Below, in pieces: positions 39,609-49,060 of a DNA stretch of 64,000 nucleotides. The position numbers were made by a program, and so were the translations under genes. A model generated the notes under the pieces. It did not search any database and was not told the DNA's origin. It worked only from the letters and a program-made list of their open reading frames with translations. The stretch comes from Actinomadura hibisca NBRC 15177 (GTDB lineage: Bacteria > Actinomycetota > Actinomycetes > Streptosporangiales > Streptosporangiaceae). The DNA is taken from positions 62,001 to 126,000 of the forward strand of contig NZ_BCRO01000039.1 of the NCBI RefSeq assembly GCF_001552635.1, in the 5' to 3' direction. Numbering within the stretch: the first letter of the stretch is position 1; every line of letters begins with the position of its first letter.

Positions 39609-40682
39609 TCAGGGCAGGTAGGGCGCGAGCACGCGCCAGCCCGGGTCGGCGGCCGAGGCGACCTTGGCCTTGCCCTCCGGCCACACGGCGGCGAGCTGGT
39701 CGAGCTTGGCGACCACCGGGGAGTCGGGGTCGGCGTACAGGTGGTAGACGCGCAGCCCGTCGCCGGTCTCCTTGGCCGCCAGCACCGCGCCCGCGCCCAG
39801 CGACTCCAGCTTCTTCTCGAACTTGCGCAGCGCGCCCGACGACGGCTCGACCGGCAGCCGGTCGGGGTTGGCGCTGGCGTAGGGCAGGCTGATCGACACG
39901 TGCAGGTCGTGCAGCGGGTGGTCCTGCCGGTGCAGCGGGAAGCGCACCTCCAGCCGGGACGGGTGGCCGCGCGGGGTGCGGCCCTCGCCGGTCAGCCAGG
40001 ACGACTCCTCGAACGGCTCGGCGATCTGCTCGACCACCGTGGCCAGCAGCGCCGGGGGCAGCGCGTCCATCGGCGGCTCCATCGCGATGGACACCTCGCC
40101 GATCCAGCGCGCCACGTCGTCCTCGCCCAGCGCCCAGTCCAGCACGTGCAGCGCGACCTGGAGCTGCTGCTCCTCGGACACGAACAGAAAGTCGGGGTGG
40201 TAGGCGCTGACGTGCACCCGCGCCTGCGCCGCGTCGGCGCGCATCCCCAGCTTCACGTAGTCGAGGTCGAACTCGTGGTCGCCCAGCACCAGGTGCTGGC
40301 CCAGCATCTCCGGGTCGGCCTGCCGCGCCGGGTGGAACCGCCAGCCGCCCGCCGCCGCGCCGCGCGGGGCGGCGCGGTACCAGCGCTCGGCCAGGCCGCG
40401 CAGCCCGGGGTCGCCCGCGCCGGACACCGTCAGCGTCGGCGCGTTCTCCTCCGCGCCGCCGATCTCCCACTGGAGGTCGGGGTGGATGCGGTGCACCCGG
40501 GCGGTCAGCTCCTCCACCAGCTCGGTGGGCAGCCCGTCGGCGGGCGCGTCCTCGCCGTCGGACTCGGCGTTCAGCGCCGACTCGACCGCGGGGCGGGCCT
40601 GCGCCCACCACTCCCAGAAGTCGGTGATGGCGGGGACGGCGGTGGCGGCGGACGCCTCGCGCGGGCGGCGGAAGATTCCCAT
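39609..40682 (-). CDS. DUF695-like protein of unknown function
   Basis: A 357-residue soluble protein that starts MGIFRRPREAS and continues with DFWEWWAQARPAVESAL. The FGEP-like region (EFDLDYVKLGMRADAAQARVHVSAYHP, VALHVLDWALGEDDVARWIGEV) resembles DUF695 proteins; no catalytic motif is seen. The C-terminal ~90 residues repeat an alpha/beta pattern (LHVSISLPYASANPDRLP). Divergent from mnmA with 39 bp between ATGs, so the promoters overlap. Confidence 0.75.
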   Translation of the reverse strand: MGIFRRPREASAATAVPAITDFWEWWAQARPAVESALNAESDGEDAPADGLPTELVEELTARVHRIHPDLQWEIGGAEENAPTLTVSGAGDPGLRGLAERWYRAAPRGAAAGGWRFHPARQADPEMLGQHLVLGDHEFDLDYVKLGMRADAAQARVHVSAYHPDFLFVSEEQQLQVALHVLDWALGEDDVARWIGEVSIAMEPPMDALPPALLATVVEQIAEPFEESSWLTGEGRTPRGHPSRLEVRFPLHRQDHPLHDLHVSISLPYASANPDRLPVEPSSGALRKFEKKLESLGAGAVLAAKETGDGLRVYHLYADPDSPVVAKLDQLAAVWPEGKAKVASAADPGWRVLAPYLP

Positions 40683-40721
40683 AGCGGGGTTATCGTACGC
40701 GGAATATACGCTGGGAGGACT

Positions 40722-41798
40722 ATGACTCTGCGCGTACTGGCCGCCATGTCGGGCGGCGTCGACTCCGCCGTGGCCGCCGCCCGAGCCGCCGAGGCCGGGC
40801 ACGACGTCACCGGCGTCCACATGGCCCTGTCCAGCAACCCCCAGTCCTACCGCACCGGCGCGCGCGGCTGCTGCACCCTGGAGGACTCCCGGGACGCGCG
40901 CCGCGCCGCCGACGTGATCGGCATCCCCTTCTACGTGTGGGACCTCGCCGAGCGCTTCCACCAGGACGTGGTGGAGGACTTCGTCAGCGAGTACGCCGCC
41001 GGGCGCACCCCCAACCCGTGCCTGCGCTGCAACGAGAAGATCAAGTTCGAGGCGCTGCTGGACCGGGCGCGGGCGCTGGGCTTCGACGCGGTCTGCACCG
41101 GCCACTACGCGCAGTGGGACGGCACCACCCTGCGGCGCGGCGTCGACTACGGCAAGGACCAGTCCTACGTGCTGGCGGTCTGCACGCCCGAGCAGCTCGC
41201 GCACGCCCTGTTCCCGCTCGGCGACACCACCAAGGCCGACATCCGCGCCGAGGCGGCCCGGCGCGGCATCCAGGTCGCCGCCAAGCCCGACAGCCACGAC
41301 ATCTGCTTCATCGCCGACGGCGACACCCAGGCGTTCCTGGCCGAGCGGCTCGGCGCGGCCCCCGGGCCGATCGTCGACACCGACGGCAACCAGGTCGGCG
41401 AGCACGAGGGCGCCTACGGCTACACCATCGGGCAGCGCAAGGGGCTGCGGCTCGGCCGTCCCGCGCCCGACGGCAAGCCCCGCTACGTGCTGGACATCTC
41501 GCCGGTCAGCAACACCGTCACCGTCGGGCCGCGCGAGGCCCTGGACGTCGCCGAGATCACCGCCGAGCGGCCGGTGTGGCTGGGCGAGCCGCCCGCCGGG
41601 GCGATCGGCTGCCAGGTGCAGCTGCGCGCGCACGGCGAGGTGCACGACTGCGTCGCCGAGCTGTCGGGCGACCTGCTGCGCATCCGGCTGGACCGGCCCG
41701 CCAAGGGCGTCGCCGCAGGTCAGGCGGCCGTGTTGTACGTGGGGGACCGGGTGCTGGGGTCGGCGACGATCGCCGAGGCCGCGCGGGTCGGCGTCTGA
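40722..41798 (+). CDS. mnmA: tRNA-specific 2-thiouridylase
   Basis: Installs sulfur at U34 of Lys, Glu and Gln tRNAs using ATP and a persulfide. The 358-residue protein has the PP-loop AMSGGVDSAVAA, the catalytic Cys in NPCLRCNEKIKF and the second Cys in SHDICFI, and a C-terminal beta-barrel with GYTIGQRKGL. GGGAGG precedes the ATG. Cysteine desulfurase upstream is the probable sulfur donor. Confidence 0.97.
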   Translation: MTLRVLAAMSGGVDSAVAAARAAEAGHDVTGVHMALSSNPQSYRTGARGCCTLEDSRDARRAADVIGIPFYVWDLAERFHQDVVEDFVSEYAAGRTPNPCLRCNEKIKFEALLDRARALGFDAVCTGHYAQWDGTTLRRGVDYGKDQSYVLAVCTPEQLAHALFPLGDTTKADIRAEAARRGIQVAAKPDSHDICFIADGDTQAFLAERLGAAPGPIVDTDGNQVGEHEGAYGYTIGQRKGLRLGRPAPDGKPRYVLDISPVSNTVTVGPREALDVAEITAERPVWLGEPPAGAIGCQVQLRAHGEVHDCVAELSGDLLRIRLDRPAKGVAAGQAAVLYVGDRVLGSATIAEAARVGV

Positions 41799-41871
41799 CC
41801 GGGGTGCGCGGGGAATAATCGCGGCCCGCCGCGCGCCGATACCGTGCGTACCCCTATAGCGAGGAGTTGCC

Positions 41872-42696
41872 ATGGAGTTCGGCGTCTCGACGTTCGTGAC
41901 CGATGACGGGATCGGCCCGGCGGCCCTCGGTCGCGCCCTGGAGGAACGCGGGTTCGGCGCGCTGTTCCTCGCCGAGCACACCCACATCCCGGTCAAGCGC
42001 GAGTCCCCGTGGCCCGGTGGCGACGAGCTGCCGCGCCACTACTACCGGACGCTCGACCCGTTCGTGGCGCTGAGCGCGGCCGCCACCGCCACCGAGCGGC
42101 TCCGCGTCGGCACCGGCATCGCGCTGGTCATCCAGCGCGACCCGATCGTGCTGGCCAAGGAGGTCGCCTCGCTGGACCTGATCTCCGGCGGGCGTGCCGA
42201 GCTGGGCATCGGTGCTGGCTGGAACCGCGAGGAGATGCGCAACCACGGCACCGAGCCGAAGACGCGGATGCGGCTGCTGCGCGAGCGGGTGCTGGCGGTC
42301 AAGGAGTTGTGGACGGCGGAGGAGGCCGAGTTCCACGGCGAGTTCGTGGACTTCGACCCGGTGTTCTCCTACCCCAAGCCGGTGCAGGACCCGCACCCGC
42401 CGGTGCTGGTCGGCGGCTCGGGGCCGACCACCTTCGACCGGGTCGTGGAGTTCGGCGACGCCTGGATGCCGATCCACGGGCGCGGCACCGACGAGCTGGC
42501 CGGGCAGATCGCCGAGCTGCGCGAGCGGGCGGGGCGGCACGTGCCGGTCAGCCTGTTCGGCGTGGTGCCCAAGGCCGAGATCGTCGCCGAGGTCGCGGCG
42601 GCCGGGGTGGACCGCATCCTGTTCAACCTGCCGACCGAGCCCGAGGACGCGACGCTGGCGCGCCTCGACCGGATGGCCGCGCTCATCACCAGCTGA
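41872..42696 (+). CDS. LLM-class F420-dependent oxidoreductase
   Basis: Luciferase-like TIM-barrel enzyme of 274 residues: EFGVSTFVTDDGIGP start, LFLAEHTHIPV, RLRVGTGIALVIQRDPIVLAKEVASLDLISGGR, and GIGAGWNREEM, as in the TIGR03619 group. Cofactor is expected to be F420 rather than FMN; substrate unknown. GAGGAG site 8 bases before the ATG. Confidence 0.9.
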   Translation: MEFGVSTFVTDDGIGPAALGRALEERGFGALFLAEHTHIPVKRESPWPGGDELPRHYYRTLDPFVALSAAATATERLRVGTGIALVIQRDPIVLAKEVASLDLISGGRAELGIGAGWNREEMRNHGTEPKTRMRLLRERVLAVKELWTAEEAEFHGEFVDFDPVFSYPKPVQDPHPPVLVGGSGPTTFDRVVEFGDAWMPIHGRGTDELAGQIAELRERAGRHVPVSLFGVVPKAEIVAEVAAAGVDRILFNLPTEPEDATLARLDRMAALITS

Positions 42697-42706
42697 TCAG
42701 GCTGGA

Positions 42707-42712
42707 TAGGGT
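42707..42712 (+). promoter_or_regulatory. TAGGGT -10 box, probable leaderless start
   Basis: TAGGGT ends 7 bases before the GTG at 42720 (ATG at 42723), the spacing expected when transcription starts at the start codon. No ribosome site is present. Confidence 0.5.
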
Positions 42713-42722
42713 CTCGGGCGTG

Positions 42723-43724
42723 ATGGATTTTCCGTGGGGGACGGGGACCGCGACCGGTGTCGGGTCCTATCCGGGGGACGACCCCGCCGAGGCGCTGCGG
42801 ATCGTGCTCGGTGAACTGCCCGAGCTGCCGCACCTGCCCGAACTGCCCGCCAGGGGCCCCGGCGCCGACCTGACCGGCCGGACCGCCGGGCTCCTGGTGG
42901 AGTTGCCGGTGCACGTGGAGCCGTCGGGCTGGCGGTTCTCCGACCGGCCCGGCCGCGACACCCGGCGGGCGCTCGACCTGATGGCGCGCGACCTGGACGT
43001 GCTGGAGGAGCTGGCCGGGGGGCACGACGGCCCGTTCAAGATCCAGGTCGCCGGGCCGTGGACGCTGGCGTCCACCATCGAGCTGCGCGGCGGCCAGCGC
43101 GCGCTGAAGGACCCGGGCGCGGTGCGGGACCTCACCGCCTCGCTCGCCGAGGGCGTGGCGCGGCACGTCGCCGACGTGCGGCGGCGGCTGCCGCGCGCGC
43201 AGCTGCTGCTCCAGATCGACGAGCCCGCGCTGCCCGCCGTGCTGGCCGGAAGCGTCCCCACTGCCAGCGGCTTCTCGCGGCTGCGCGCCATCGAGGCGCC
43301 GATCGCCGAGAACACGCTGCGGCAGGTGATCGAGCAGGCCGGCGACGTCTTCCCGGTCGTGCACTGCTGCGCGCCGAACGTCCCGTTCGCGCTGCTGCGC
43401 GGCGCGGGCGCGAAGGGGATCTCGGTCGATCTCGGCCTGATCCCGACGCGCGACGACGACGCGGTGGGGGAGGCGATCGACGCCGGGATCGGCCTCTTCC
43501 TCGGCGCGGTGCCCGGAACCGACACCGCCCTCCCGTCGCTGGAGGCCACCGGCGCGCCCGTCCGGGCGTTCTGGCGTCGGTTCGGATTCCCGGCCACGCA
43601 GCTCGCCCGGCAGGTCGTCATCACCCCGTCCTGCGGGCTTGCCGGAGCCTCGCCCCGGTACGTCCGGACCGCCCTGAAGCGCTGCCGCGACACCGCGCGG
43701 ATGCTGCACGAAGCGGCGGAGTAG
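42723..43724 (+). CDS. MetE C-terminal-like (cobalamin-independent methionine synthase fold) protein
   Basis: A 333-residue single-barrel protein related to the catalytic half of MetE. Zinc-type residues are visible: HCC in VVHCCAPN (HxC) and Cys in TPSCGL; an Asp (ISVDLGL) stands where MetE has the Glu ligand. The substrate-type motif QIDEPALP is present. No N-terminal MetE barrel and no partner, so it may be a core methyltransferase for a different donor. Located directly before ligA, as is its mycobacterial counterpart (Rv3015c, from memory). GTG at 42720 is an alternative start. Confidence 0.85.
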   Translation: MDFPWGTGTATGVGSYPGDDPAEALRIVLGELPELPHLPELPARGPGADLTGRTAGLLVELPVHVEPSGWRFSDRPGRDTRRALDLMARDLDVLEELAGGHDGPFKIQVAGPWTLASTIELRGGQRALKDPGAVRDLTASLAEGVARHVADVRRRLPRAQLLLQIDEPALPAVLAGSVPTASGFSRLRAIEAPIAENTLRQVIEQAGDVFPVVHCCAPNVPFALLRGAGAKGISVDLGLIPTRDDDAVGEAIDAGIGLFLGAVPGTDTALPSLEATGAPVRAFWRRFGFPATQLARQVVITPSCGLAGASPRYVRTALKRCRDTARMLHEAAE

Positions 43725-43784
43725 TCGCCGGTCGGGAGGCGCGCCGAGGGCCGTAATGTCGGTGGCTCGGGCGAGAATGGGGCC

Positions 43785-45956
43785 ATGACCACGAGCGAGG
43801 ACGTCCCCACCCAGGCGGCGAAGCGGCACAAGGAGCTGGCCGACAAGCTCGACGAGGCGAGCTACCGCTACTACGTGCTCGACCAGCCGACGCTCAGCGA
43901 CGCCGAGTACGACCGGGCGATGCGCGAGCTGCAGGCGCTGGAGGACGAGCACCCGACGCTGGTCACCCCCGACTCGCCCTCGCAGAAGGTCGGCGCGCCG
44001 ATCACCACCGACTTCGCGACCGTCCGGCACCTGGAGCGCATGCAGAGCCTGGACAACGCGATGGACGGCGACGAGCTGGCCGCCTGGGACGAGCGCGTGG
44101 TCAAGGAGGTCGGCGAGGTCGCCGGCTACCTGTGCGAACTGAAGATCGACGGGCTGGCCATCGCGCTGGTCTACGAGAACGGCCGCCTGGTGCGCGGGGT
44201 CACGCGCGGCGACGGCCGCACCGGCGAGGACGTCACGCTCAACGTCCGCACCATCGACGCGATCCCCACCCAGCTCGCGGGGGAGGGGTGGCCGGAGGTG
44301 CTGGAGGTGCGCGGCGAGGTGTTCCTGCCCGTCGAGGGCTTCGAGCAGGTCAACGCCGCGCAGGCGGAGGCGGGCAAGCAGCCGTTCGCCAACCCGCGCA
44401 ACGCCGCCGCCGGATCGTTGCGGCAGAAGGACCCCCGCGTCACCGCGCAGCGCCCGCTGAGCATGCTGGTGCACGGCTTCGGGGTGTGGAAGGGCGGCGC
44501 CAAGCGGCCCGGCAGCCAGTCCGAGGCGTACGAGATCATGGGCAGCTGGGGCCTGCCGGTCAGCGACCGGTACAAGGTCGTCGGCGGGCTGGACGCGGTG
44601 CGCGAGTACATCGCCCACCACGGCGAGCACCGGCACGACACCGCGTACGAGATCGACGGCGTGGTGGTGAAGGTCGACCAGTTCCCCCTCCAGCGGCGGC
44701 TGGGCTCCACCTCGCGCGCGCCGCGCTGGGCGATCGCGTGGAAGTACCCGCCCGAGGAGGTCAACACCAAGCTCCTCGACATCAAGGTCGGCGTCGGCCG
44801 CACCGGGCGCGTCACCCCCTACGGCGTGATGGAGCCGATCAAGGTGGCCGGGTCGGTGGTCGCCTACGCCACGCTGCACAACGCGAGCGAGGTCAGGCGC
44901 AAGGGCGTGCTGATCGGCGACACCGTCGTGCTGCGCAAGGCCGGGGACGTCATCCCCGAGATCGTCGCCCCGGTGGCCGACCTGCGCGACGGCTCCGAGC
45001 GCGAGTTCGCGATGCCGACGCACTGCCCCGAGTGCGGCACCGAGCTGGCCTACGAGAAGGAGGGCGACGCCGACATCCGCTGCCCCAACGCGCAGTTCTG
45101 CCCCGCGCAGCTCCGCGAGCGGGTGTTCTTCCTGGCCAGCCGCAAGGCGCTCGACATCGAGGCGCTCGGCTACGTGGCGGCGACGGCGCTCACCCAGCCG
45201 CTGGAGCCCAGCGAGCCGCCGGTCCGCAACGAGGGCGACCTGTTCCACCTGACCGTCGAGCAGCTCCTGCCGATCCGCTCGGTGGTGCGCGAGCAGCGCA
45301 CCGGCCTGCCGCGCATCGACGAGAAGACCGGCGAGGAGAAGGTCGTCACCTTCTTCGCCAACAAGGAGGGCGAGCCGAAGAAGACCGTCGAGGTCCTGTT
45401 CGAGGAGCTGGAGAAGGCCAAGAGGCAGCCGCTGTGGCGGGTGCTGGTCGCGTTGTCGATCCGGCACGTCGGCCCGGCCGCCGCGCAGGACCTGGCCCGC
45501 GAGATGGGCTCGGTCGACGCCATCCGCGCCGCCACCGAAGAAGAGCTGGCCGCCGTCGACGGTGTCGGCCCCACGATCGCCGCCTCCATCAAGCGGTGGT
45601 TCGAGGTGGACTGGCACCAGGAGATCGTCCGCAAGTGGGCCGAGGCCGGGGTGCGGATGGCCGACGAGGGCGCCGGCGGGCCGCGGCCGCTGGAGGGCGT
45701 CAGCGTGGTCATCACCGGGTCGATGGAGGGGTTCAGCCGCGACTCGGCGACCGAGGCGGTGCAGCGGCTGGGCGGCAAGGTGTCCGGTTCGGTGTCGAAG
45801 AAGACGGGTTTTGTGGTCGTCGGCGACAGTCCAGGGTCGAAATACGACAAGGCGGTCAAGCTGGGCGTGCCGATCCTGGACGAGGGCGGATTCGGCGTGT
45901 TGCTCGCCGACGGGCCAGATGCGGCCAAAAACGTAACCCTGCGCGCGGAGTCATGA
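43785..45956 (+). CDS. ligA: NAD-dependent DNA ligase
   Basis: Seals nicks in replication and repair. The 723-residue protein has the full order: Ia domain, adenylation motif ELKIDG with Lys120, OB fold, a four-Cys zinc finger (CPECG...CPNAQFC), helix-hairpin-helix repeats, and a C-terminal BRCT domain (VVITGSMEGFSRDSATEAVQ). It carries the charged insert after the zinc finger usual in actinobacteria. Confidence 0.97.
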   Translation: MTTSEDVPTQAAKRHKELADKLDEASYRYYVLDQPTLSDAEYDRAMRELQALEDEHPTLVTPDSPSQKVGAPITTDFATVRHLERMQSLDNAMDGDELAAWDERVVKEVGEVAGYLCELKIDGLAIALVYENGRLVRGVTRGDGRTGEDVTLNVRTIDAIPTQLAGEGWPEVLEVRGEVFLPVEGFEQVNAAQAEAGKQPFANPRNAAAGSLRQKDPRVTAQRPLSMLVHGFGVWKGGAKRPGSQSEAYEIMGSWGLPVSDRYKVVGGLDAVREYIAHHGEHRHDTAYEIDGVVVKVDQFPLQRRLGSTSRAPRWAIAWKYPPEEVNTKLLDIKVGVGRTGRVTPYGVMEPIKVAGSVVAYATLHNASEVRRKGVLIGDTVVLRKAGDVIPEIVAPVADLRDGSEREFAMPTHCPECGTELAYEKEGDADIRCPNAQFCPAQLRERVFFLASRKALDIEALGYVAATALTQPLEPSEPPVRNEGDLFHLTVEQLLPIRSVVREQRTGLPRIDEKTGEEKVVTFFANKEGEPKKTVEVLFEELEKAKRQPLWRVLVALSIRHVGPAAAQDLAREMGSVDAIRAATEEELAAVDGVGPTIAASIKRWFEVDWHQEIVRKWAEAGVRMADEGAGGPRPLEGVSVVITGSMEGFSRDSATEAVQRLGGKVSGSVSKKTGFVVVGDSPGSKYDKAVKLGVPILDEGGFGVLLADGPDAAKNVTLRAES

Positions 45957-46132
45957 CGGGGTGTGCTCGCCGGGCCGTTCACCAGCGTAAAGTTACCCAA
46001 CGGTACGGTAGAGTCACCCACAGGTTGCGGGCCGTGCGCGATGGGGCATAACGGAACGTACGCAATCGGTTTCGCGAAGTTGAGCGAAGGTCGTACCCTC
46101 CCAGTCATCACAGGTCCCCCGAACCCCCCGAG

Positions 46133-48283
46133 ATGGTGATGAAGGACCCGAACAACACGCGGAACACGATGCCGCGCCGGGGCTCCCCGCTGTGGAGCTA
46201 CTTCGTCGTCGTCACGCTGCTCGGCGTCGCGGCGTGTGTCGCGGCGCCGGCCGGGCTGCTGACCGGCCCCGACGTGGACGCCCTCGCCGGCGACCCGCTG
46301 TTCTGGATCCTCGGCGTGCTGATCGTGGCCGGCGAGCTGCGGCCGATCATCACCCCCGGCTCCACCGAGAACAGCGGGGCCAGCACCTCCACCACGTTCT
46401 CGTTCGCCGCGCTGCTGTACGCCGGGCTGCCGATCGCCGTGGTGCTGCGCGCCGTCGCGCTGGTCACCTGCGGCATCTTGTGGGGGCGGGCCCCGCACCG
46501 CATCGCCTTCAACGTGGCGCAGTACACCCTCAGCCTGGGCGCGGCCTGGCTGGTGCTGGGCCTGTTCGGGCACCACCCCGCGCCCACCGCCACCTGGGTG
46601 CCCGGCGGCCCCGACCTGCCGGTCATCGCGCTGGCCGGGGCGGCCTACTTCCTGTGCAACGACACGCTGGTCGCCACCGCGATCGCGCTGCACGAACGCG
46701 TCCCGCTGCTGAAGGCGCTGCGCTGGGACCTCGGCTACCAGGTGCTGGTGCACCTGGCGCTGCTCGGCCTGGCCCCGCTGATGGTGGTGGCGATGGACCG
46801 CTCGGCGGCGTTCGTCCCGCTGATCGTGCTGCCGTTCATCGCGGTCTACCTCAACGCCTCGGTGTCGGTGCGGCGCGAGCACCAGGCGCTGCACGACGGC
46901 CTGACCGGGCTGCCCAACCGCAAGCTGCTGACGGTGCGCACCGAGGAAGCGCTGAACGAGGTCCGCTCGGCGCTCGGCACCCGCCGCGCCCCGCGCCGCC
47001 CCAGCGGCACGCGGCCCGCGCGCGGCCCCGGCCGGATCGGCGCCCGCCGCCGCGCCCCCGAGGAGCCGCGCCAGCGCGCCGGGCTGTTCCTGCTCGACCT
47101 CGACCGGTTCAAGGAGGTCAACGACACCCTCGGGCACGCCACCGGCGACCGGCTGCTGCAACTGGTCGCGCACCGCCTCACCCACAGCGTGCGCCCCGGC
47201 GACCTGGTCGCCCGGCTCGGCGGCGACGAGTTCGCGGTGCTGCTGCCCGCCGTCCGCGACGAGGCCGCCGCCCGCGAGGTCGCCGTCCGGCTGCGCGCCG
47301 CGCTCAGCGAGCCAGTCCGCCTGGACGGCATGACCTTCGACCTGGAGGCCAGCGTCGGGATCGCGCTGTTCCCCGACCACGCCCCCGACTTCGACCTGCT
47401 GCTCCAGCGCTCCGACGTGGCGATGTACAACGCCAAGGAGAGCCGCAACGGCGTGGAGGTCTACTCGCCCGGCAAGGACCGCAACTCCCCGGCGCGGCTC
47501 AGCATGCTCGGCGACCTGCGGCGCGCCATCGACCGGGGCGAGCTGGAGCTGTTCTACCAGCCCAAGATCGCCCTGCACGACGGCCAGCTGGTGGGCATGG
47601 AGGCGCTGCTGCGCTGGCGGCACCCCGACAAGGGCGTGCTGGAACCGGCCGCGTTCCTGTCGATCGCCGAGCAGACCTACCTGATGCGCTCGATCACCCA
47701 CCACGTGGTGGACGCCGCGCTGGCGCAGACCGCCGCGTGGTGGCGCGAGGACCTCACCGTCCAGGTCGCGGTGAACGCCTCGGGCCGCGACCTGCTGGAC
47801 GCCGGGCTCACCGAGACGATCGAGAACGGCCTGCGCGCCCGCGACCTGCCCGCCGCCGCCCTCCAGCTGGAGATCACCGAGCGCATCCTGATGAACGAGC
47901 CGGCCTACGCCTCCGAGACCGTGGGCGCGCTCGCCGAACTCGGCATCCCGCTCAGCCTGGACGACTTCGGCACCGGCTACTCCTCGCTGGTGCGGCTCAA
48001 GCGGCTGCCGGTCGAGGAGATCAAGATCGACTCCTCGTTCGTGCGCCGGCTCACCACCGACCCCGACGACGCGGTGATCGTGCGCTCCATCATCGACCTG
48101 GTGCGGACCATGGGCCTGCGCTCGGTCGCCGAGGGCGTGGAGGACGGCGCCACCGCCGCGCGGCTGCGCGAGATGGGCTGCGACGCCGCCCAGGGCTGGC
48201 ACTTCGGCCGGCCCATGGACGCCGCCACCGCCACCGACTGGCTGCGCCGCCGGATGGAGCGGGCCCCCGAACCCGCCGCCTAG
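46133..48283 (+). CDS. Membrane GGDEF-EAL protein (c-di-GMP turnover)
   Basis: A 716-residue protein with 6-8 N-terminal membrane segments (about 20-235), then a diguanylate cyclase domain with intact GGDEF (~362) and a phosphodiesterase domain with intact EAL (EALLRW, ~489) and DDFGTGYSSL. Both activities are possible. Between the membrane part and the GGDEF site is a ~50-residue Arg/Pro insertion in the domain (RRAPRRPSGTRPARG...). The position between ligA and gatC also holds a GGDEF-EAL gene in Streptomyces, as I recall. No clear ribosome site; starts at 46136 or 46139 are possible. Confidence 0.93.
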   Translation: MVMKDPNNTRNTMPRRGSPLWSYFVVVTLLGVAACVAAPAGLLTGPDVDALAGDPLFWILGVLIVAGELRPIITPGSTENSGASTSTTFSFAALLYAGLPIAVVLRAVALVTCGILWGRAPHRIAFNVAQYTLSLGAAWLVLGLFGHHPAPTATWVPGGPDLPVIALAGAAYFLCNDTLVATAIALHERVPLLKALRWDLGYQVLVHLALLGLAPLMVVAMDRSAAFVPLIVLPFIAVYLNASVSVRREHQALHDGLTGLPNRKLLTVRTEEALNEVRSALGTRRAPRRPSGTRPARGPGRIGARRRAPEEPRQRAGLFLLDLDRFKEVNDTLGHATGDRLLQLVAHRLTHSVRPGDLVARLGGDEFAVLLPAVRDEAAAREVAVRLRAALSEPVRLDGMTFDLEASVGIALFPDHAPDFDLLLQRSDVAMYNAKESRNGVEVYSPGKDRNSPARLSMLGDLRRAIDRGELELFYQPKIALHDGQLVGMEALLRWRHPDKGVLEPAAFLSIAEQTYLMRSITHHVVDAALAQTAAWWREDLTVQVAVNASGRDLLDAGLTETIENGLRARDLPAAALQLEITERILMNEPAYASETVGALAELGIPLSLDDFGTGYSSLVRLKRLPVEEIKIDSSFVRRLTTDPDDAVIVRSIIDLVRTMGLRSVAEGVEDGATAARLREMGCDAAQGWHFGRPMDAATATDWLRRRMERAPEPAA

Positions 48284-48531
48284 TAACCCGGACGCCGGGT
48301 GCGGGGCTCCTCGTAGTACTCCTCGCGCACGGTCGTCGGGGGCACGGCCGGGGGCACCCCGCGCCGCCGCGTGCTGACGATCCGCACGATGCCGATCACC
48401 AGCCCGATCAGGCCGCCGACCATCAGGATCACCCCGACCAGCCGGATGTCCAGGCCGCTGATGTCGAACTCGACCGCGTAAGCCAGGATCGCGCCAATGA
48501 TGATCAGTGCGATGCTGCCGCCGATGGTCAC
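48280..48531 (-). CDS. DUF6458-type small membrane protein
   Basis: An 83-residue protein with two membrane helices, starting VTIGGSIALIIIGAILAYAV and continuing FDISGLDIRLVGVILMVGG, the signature of the DUF6458 family; function unknown. GTG at 48531 is fixed by GAGGAG 6 bases before it and by family start. Ends convergent with the GGDEF-EAL gene, overlapping by 4 bp. Confidence 0.85.
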   Translation of the reverse strand: MTIGGSIALIIIGAILAYAVEFDISGLDIRLVGVILMVGGLIGLVIGIVRIVSTRRRGVPPAVPPTTVREEYYEEPRTRRPGY

Positions 48532-48760
48532 GGCGATCTCCTCTCGTCGTCCCGGACGTACGAGACAACAGTTCCCCTCAGACCGCGTCGAAACGGATCG
48601 GCGCGGCGGCACCGTCCCGGCGGCCGGTCCAGGGCCGGTCCGCCGCGCCCCGCGCGGGGGCCGGGCCAGGGGGATCATGCCTGCGTAAACCGGTCGGCCG
48701 CCGCCGCACGGGCCCCTAGGATGGTGCCGAACCCACTCGATCTCAGAAACGGTTTCCCAC

Positions 48761-49060
48761 ATGCCCGCGATCACCCGAGACGAGGTGGCCCACCTCGCCC
48801 GGCTGTCCCGGCTGGCGCTCGGCGACGATGAGCTCGATCATCTCGCCGCCCAGCTCGACCAGATCATCTCCGCCGTCGCGCGGGTGCAGGAGGTCGCGGC
48901 GGAGGACATCCCGCCGACCTCGCACGCGCTGCCGCTGACCAACGTGTACCGGGCCGACGAGGTCCGGCCGTCCCTCACGCCCGAGCAGGCCCTGTCGGGG
49001 GCCCCGGCCGCCGAGGAGCAGCGCTTCCGGGTACCGCGGATCCTGGACGAGGAGGCCTGA
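48761..49060 (+). CDS. gatC: Asp/Glu-tRNA amidotransferase subunit C
   Basis: Small subunit (99 residues) that clamps GatA to GatB. MPAITRDEVAHLARLSRLAL start, PTSHALPLTNVYRADEVRPSL and the final RFRVPRILDEEA are diagnostic. First gene of gatCAB; a TAGGAT -10-like box lies near 48717. The 229-bp gap before it holds divergent promoters and no gene that I can see. Confidence 0.96.
   Translation: MPAITRDEVAHLARLSRLALGDDELDHLAAQLDQIISAVARVQEVAAEDIPPTSHALPLTNVYRADEVRPSLTPEQALSGAPAAEEQRFRVPRILDEEA

Noticed and set aside
42369..45617. 1082-codon minus-strand frame opposite the MetE-like gene and ligA
   Set aside because: Produced by third-position GC bias; composition is not protein-like and ligA is certain.
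48532..48774. N-terminal extension of the DUF6458 gene
   Set aside because: Extended frame is Arg/Pro/Gly-rich and family members start at the GTG with a good ribosome site.
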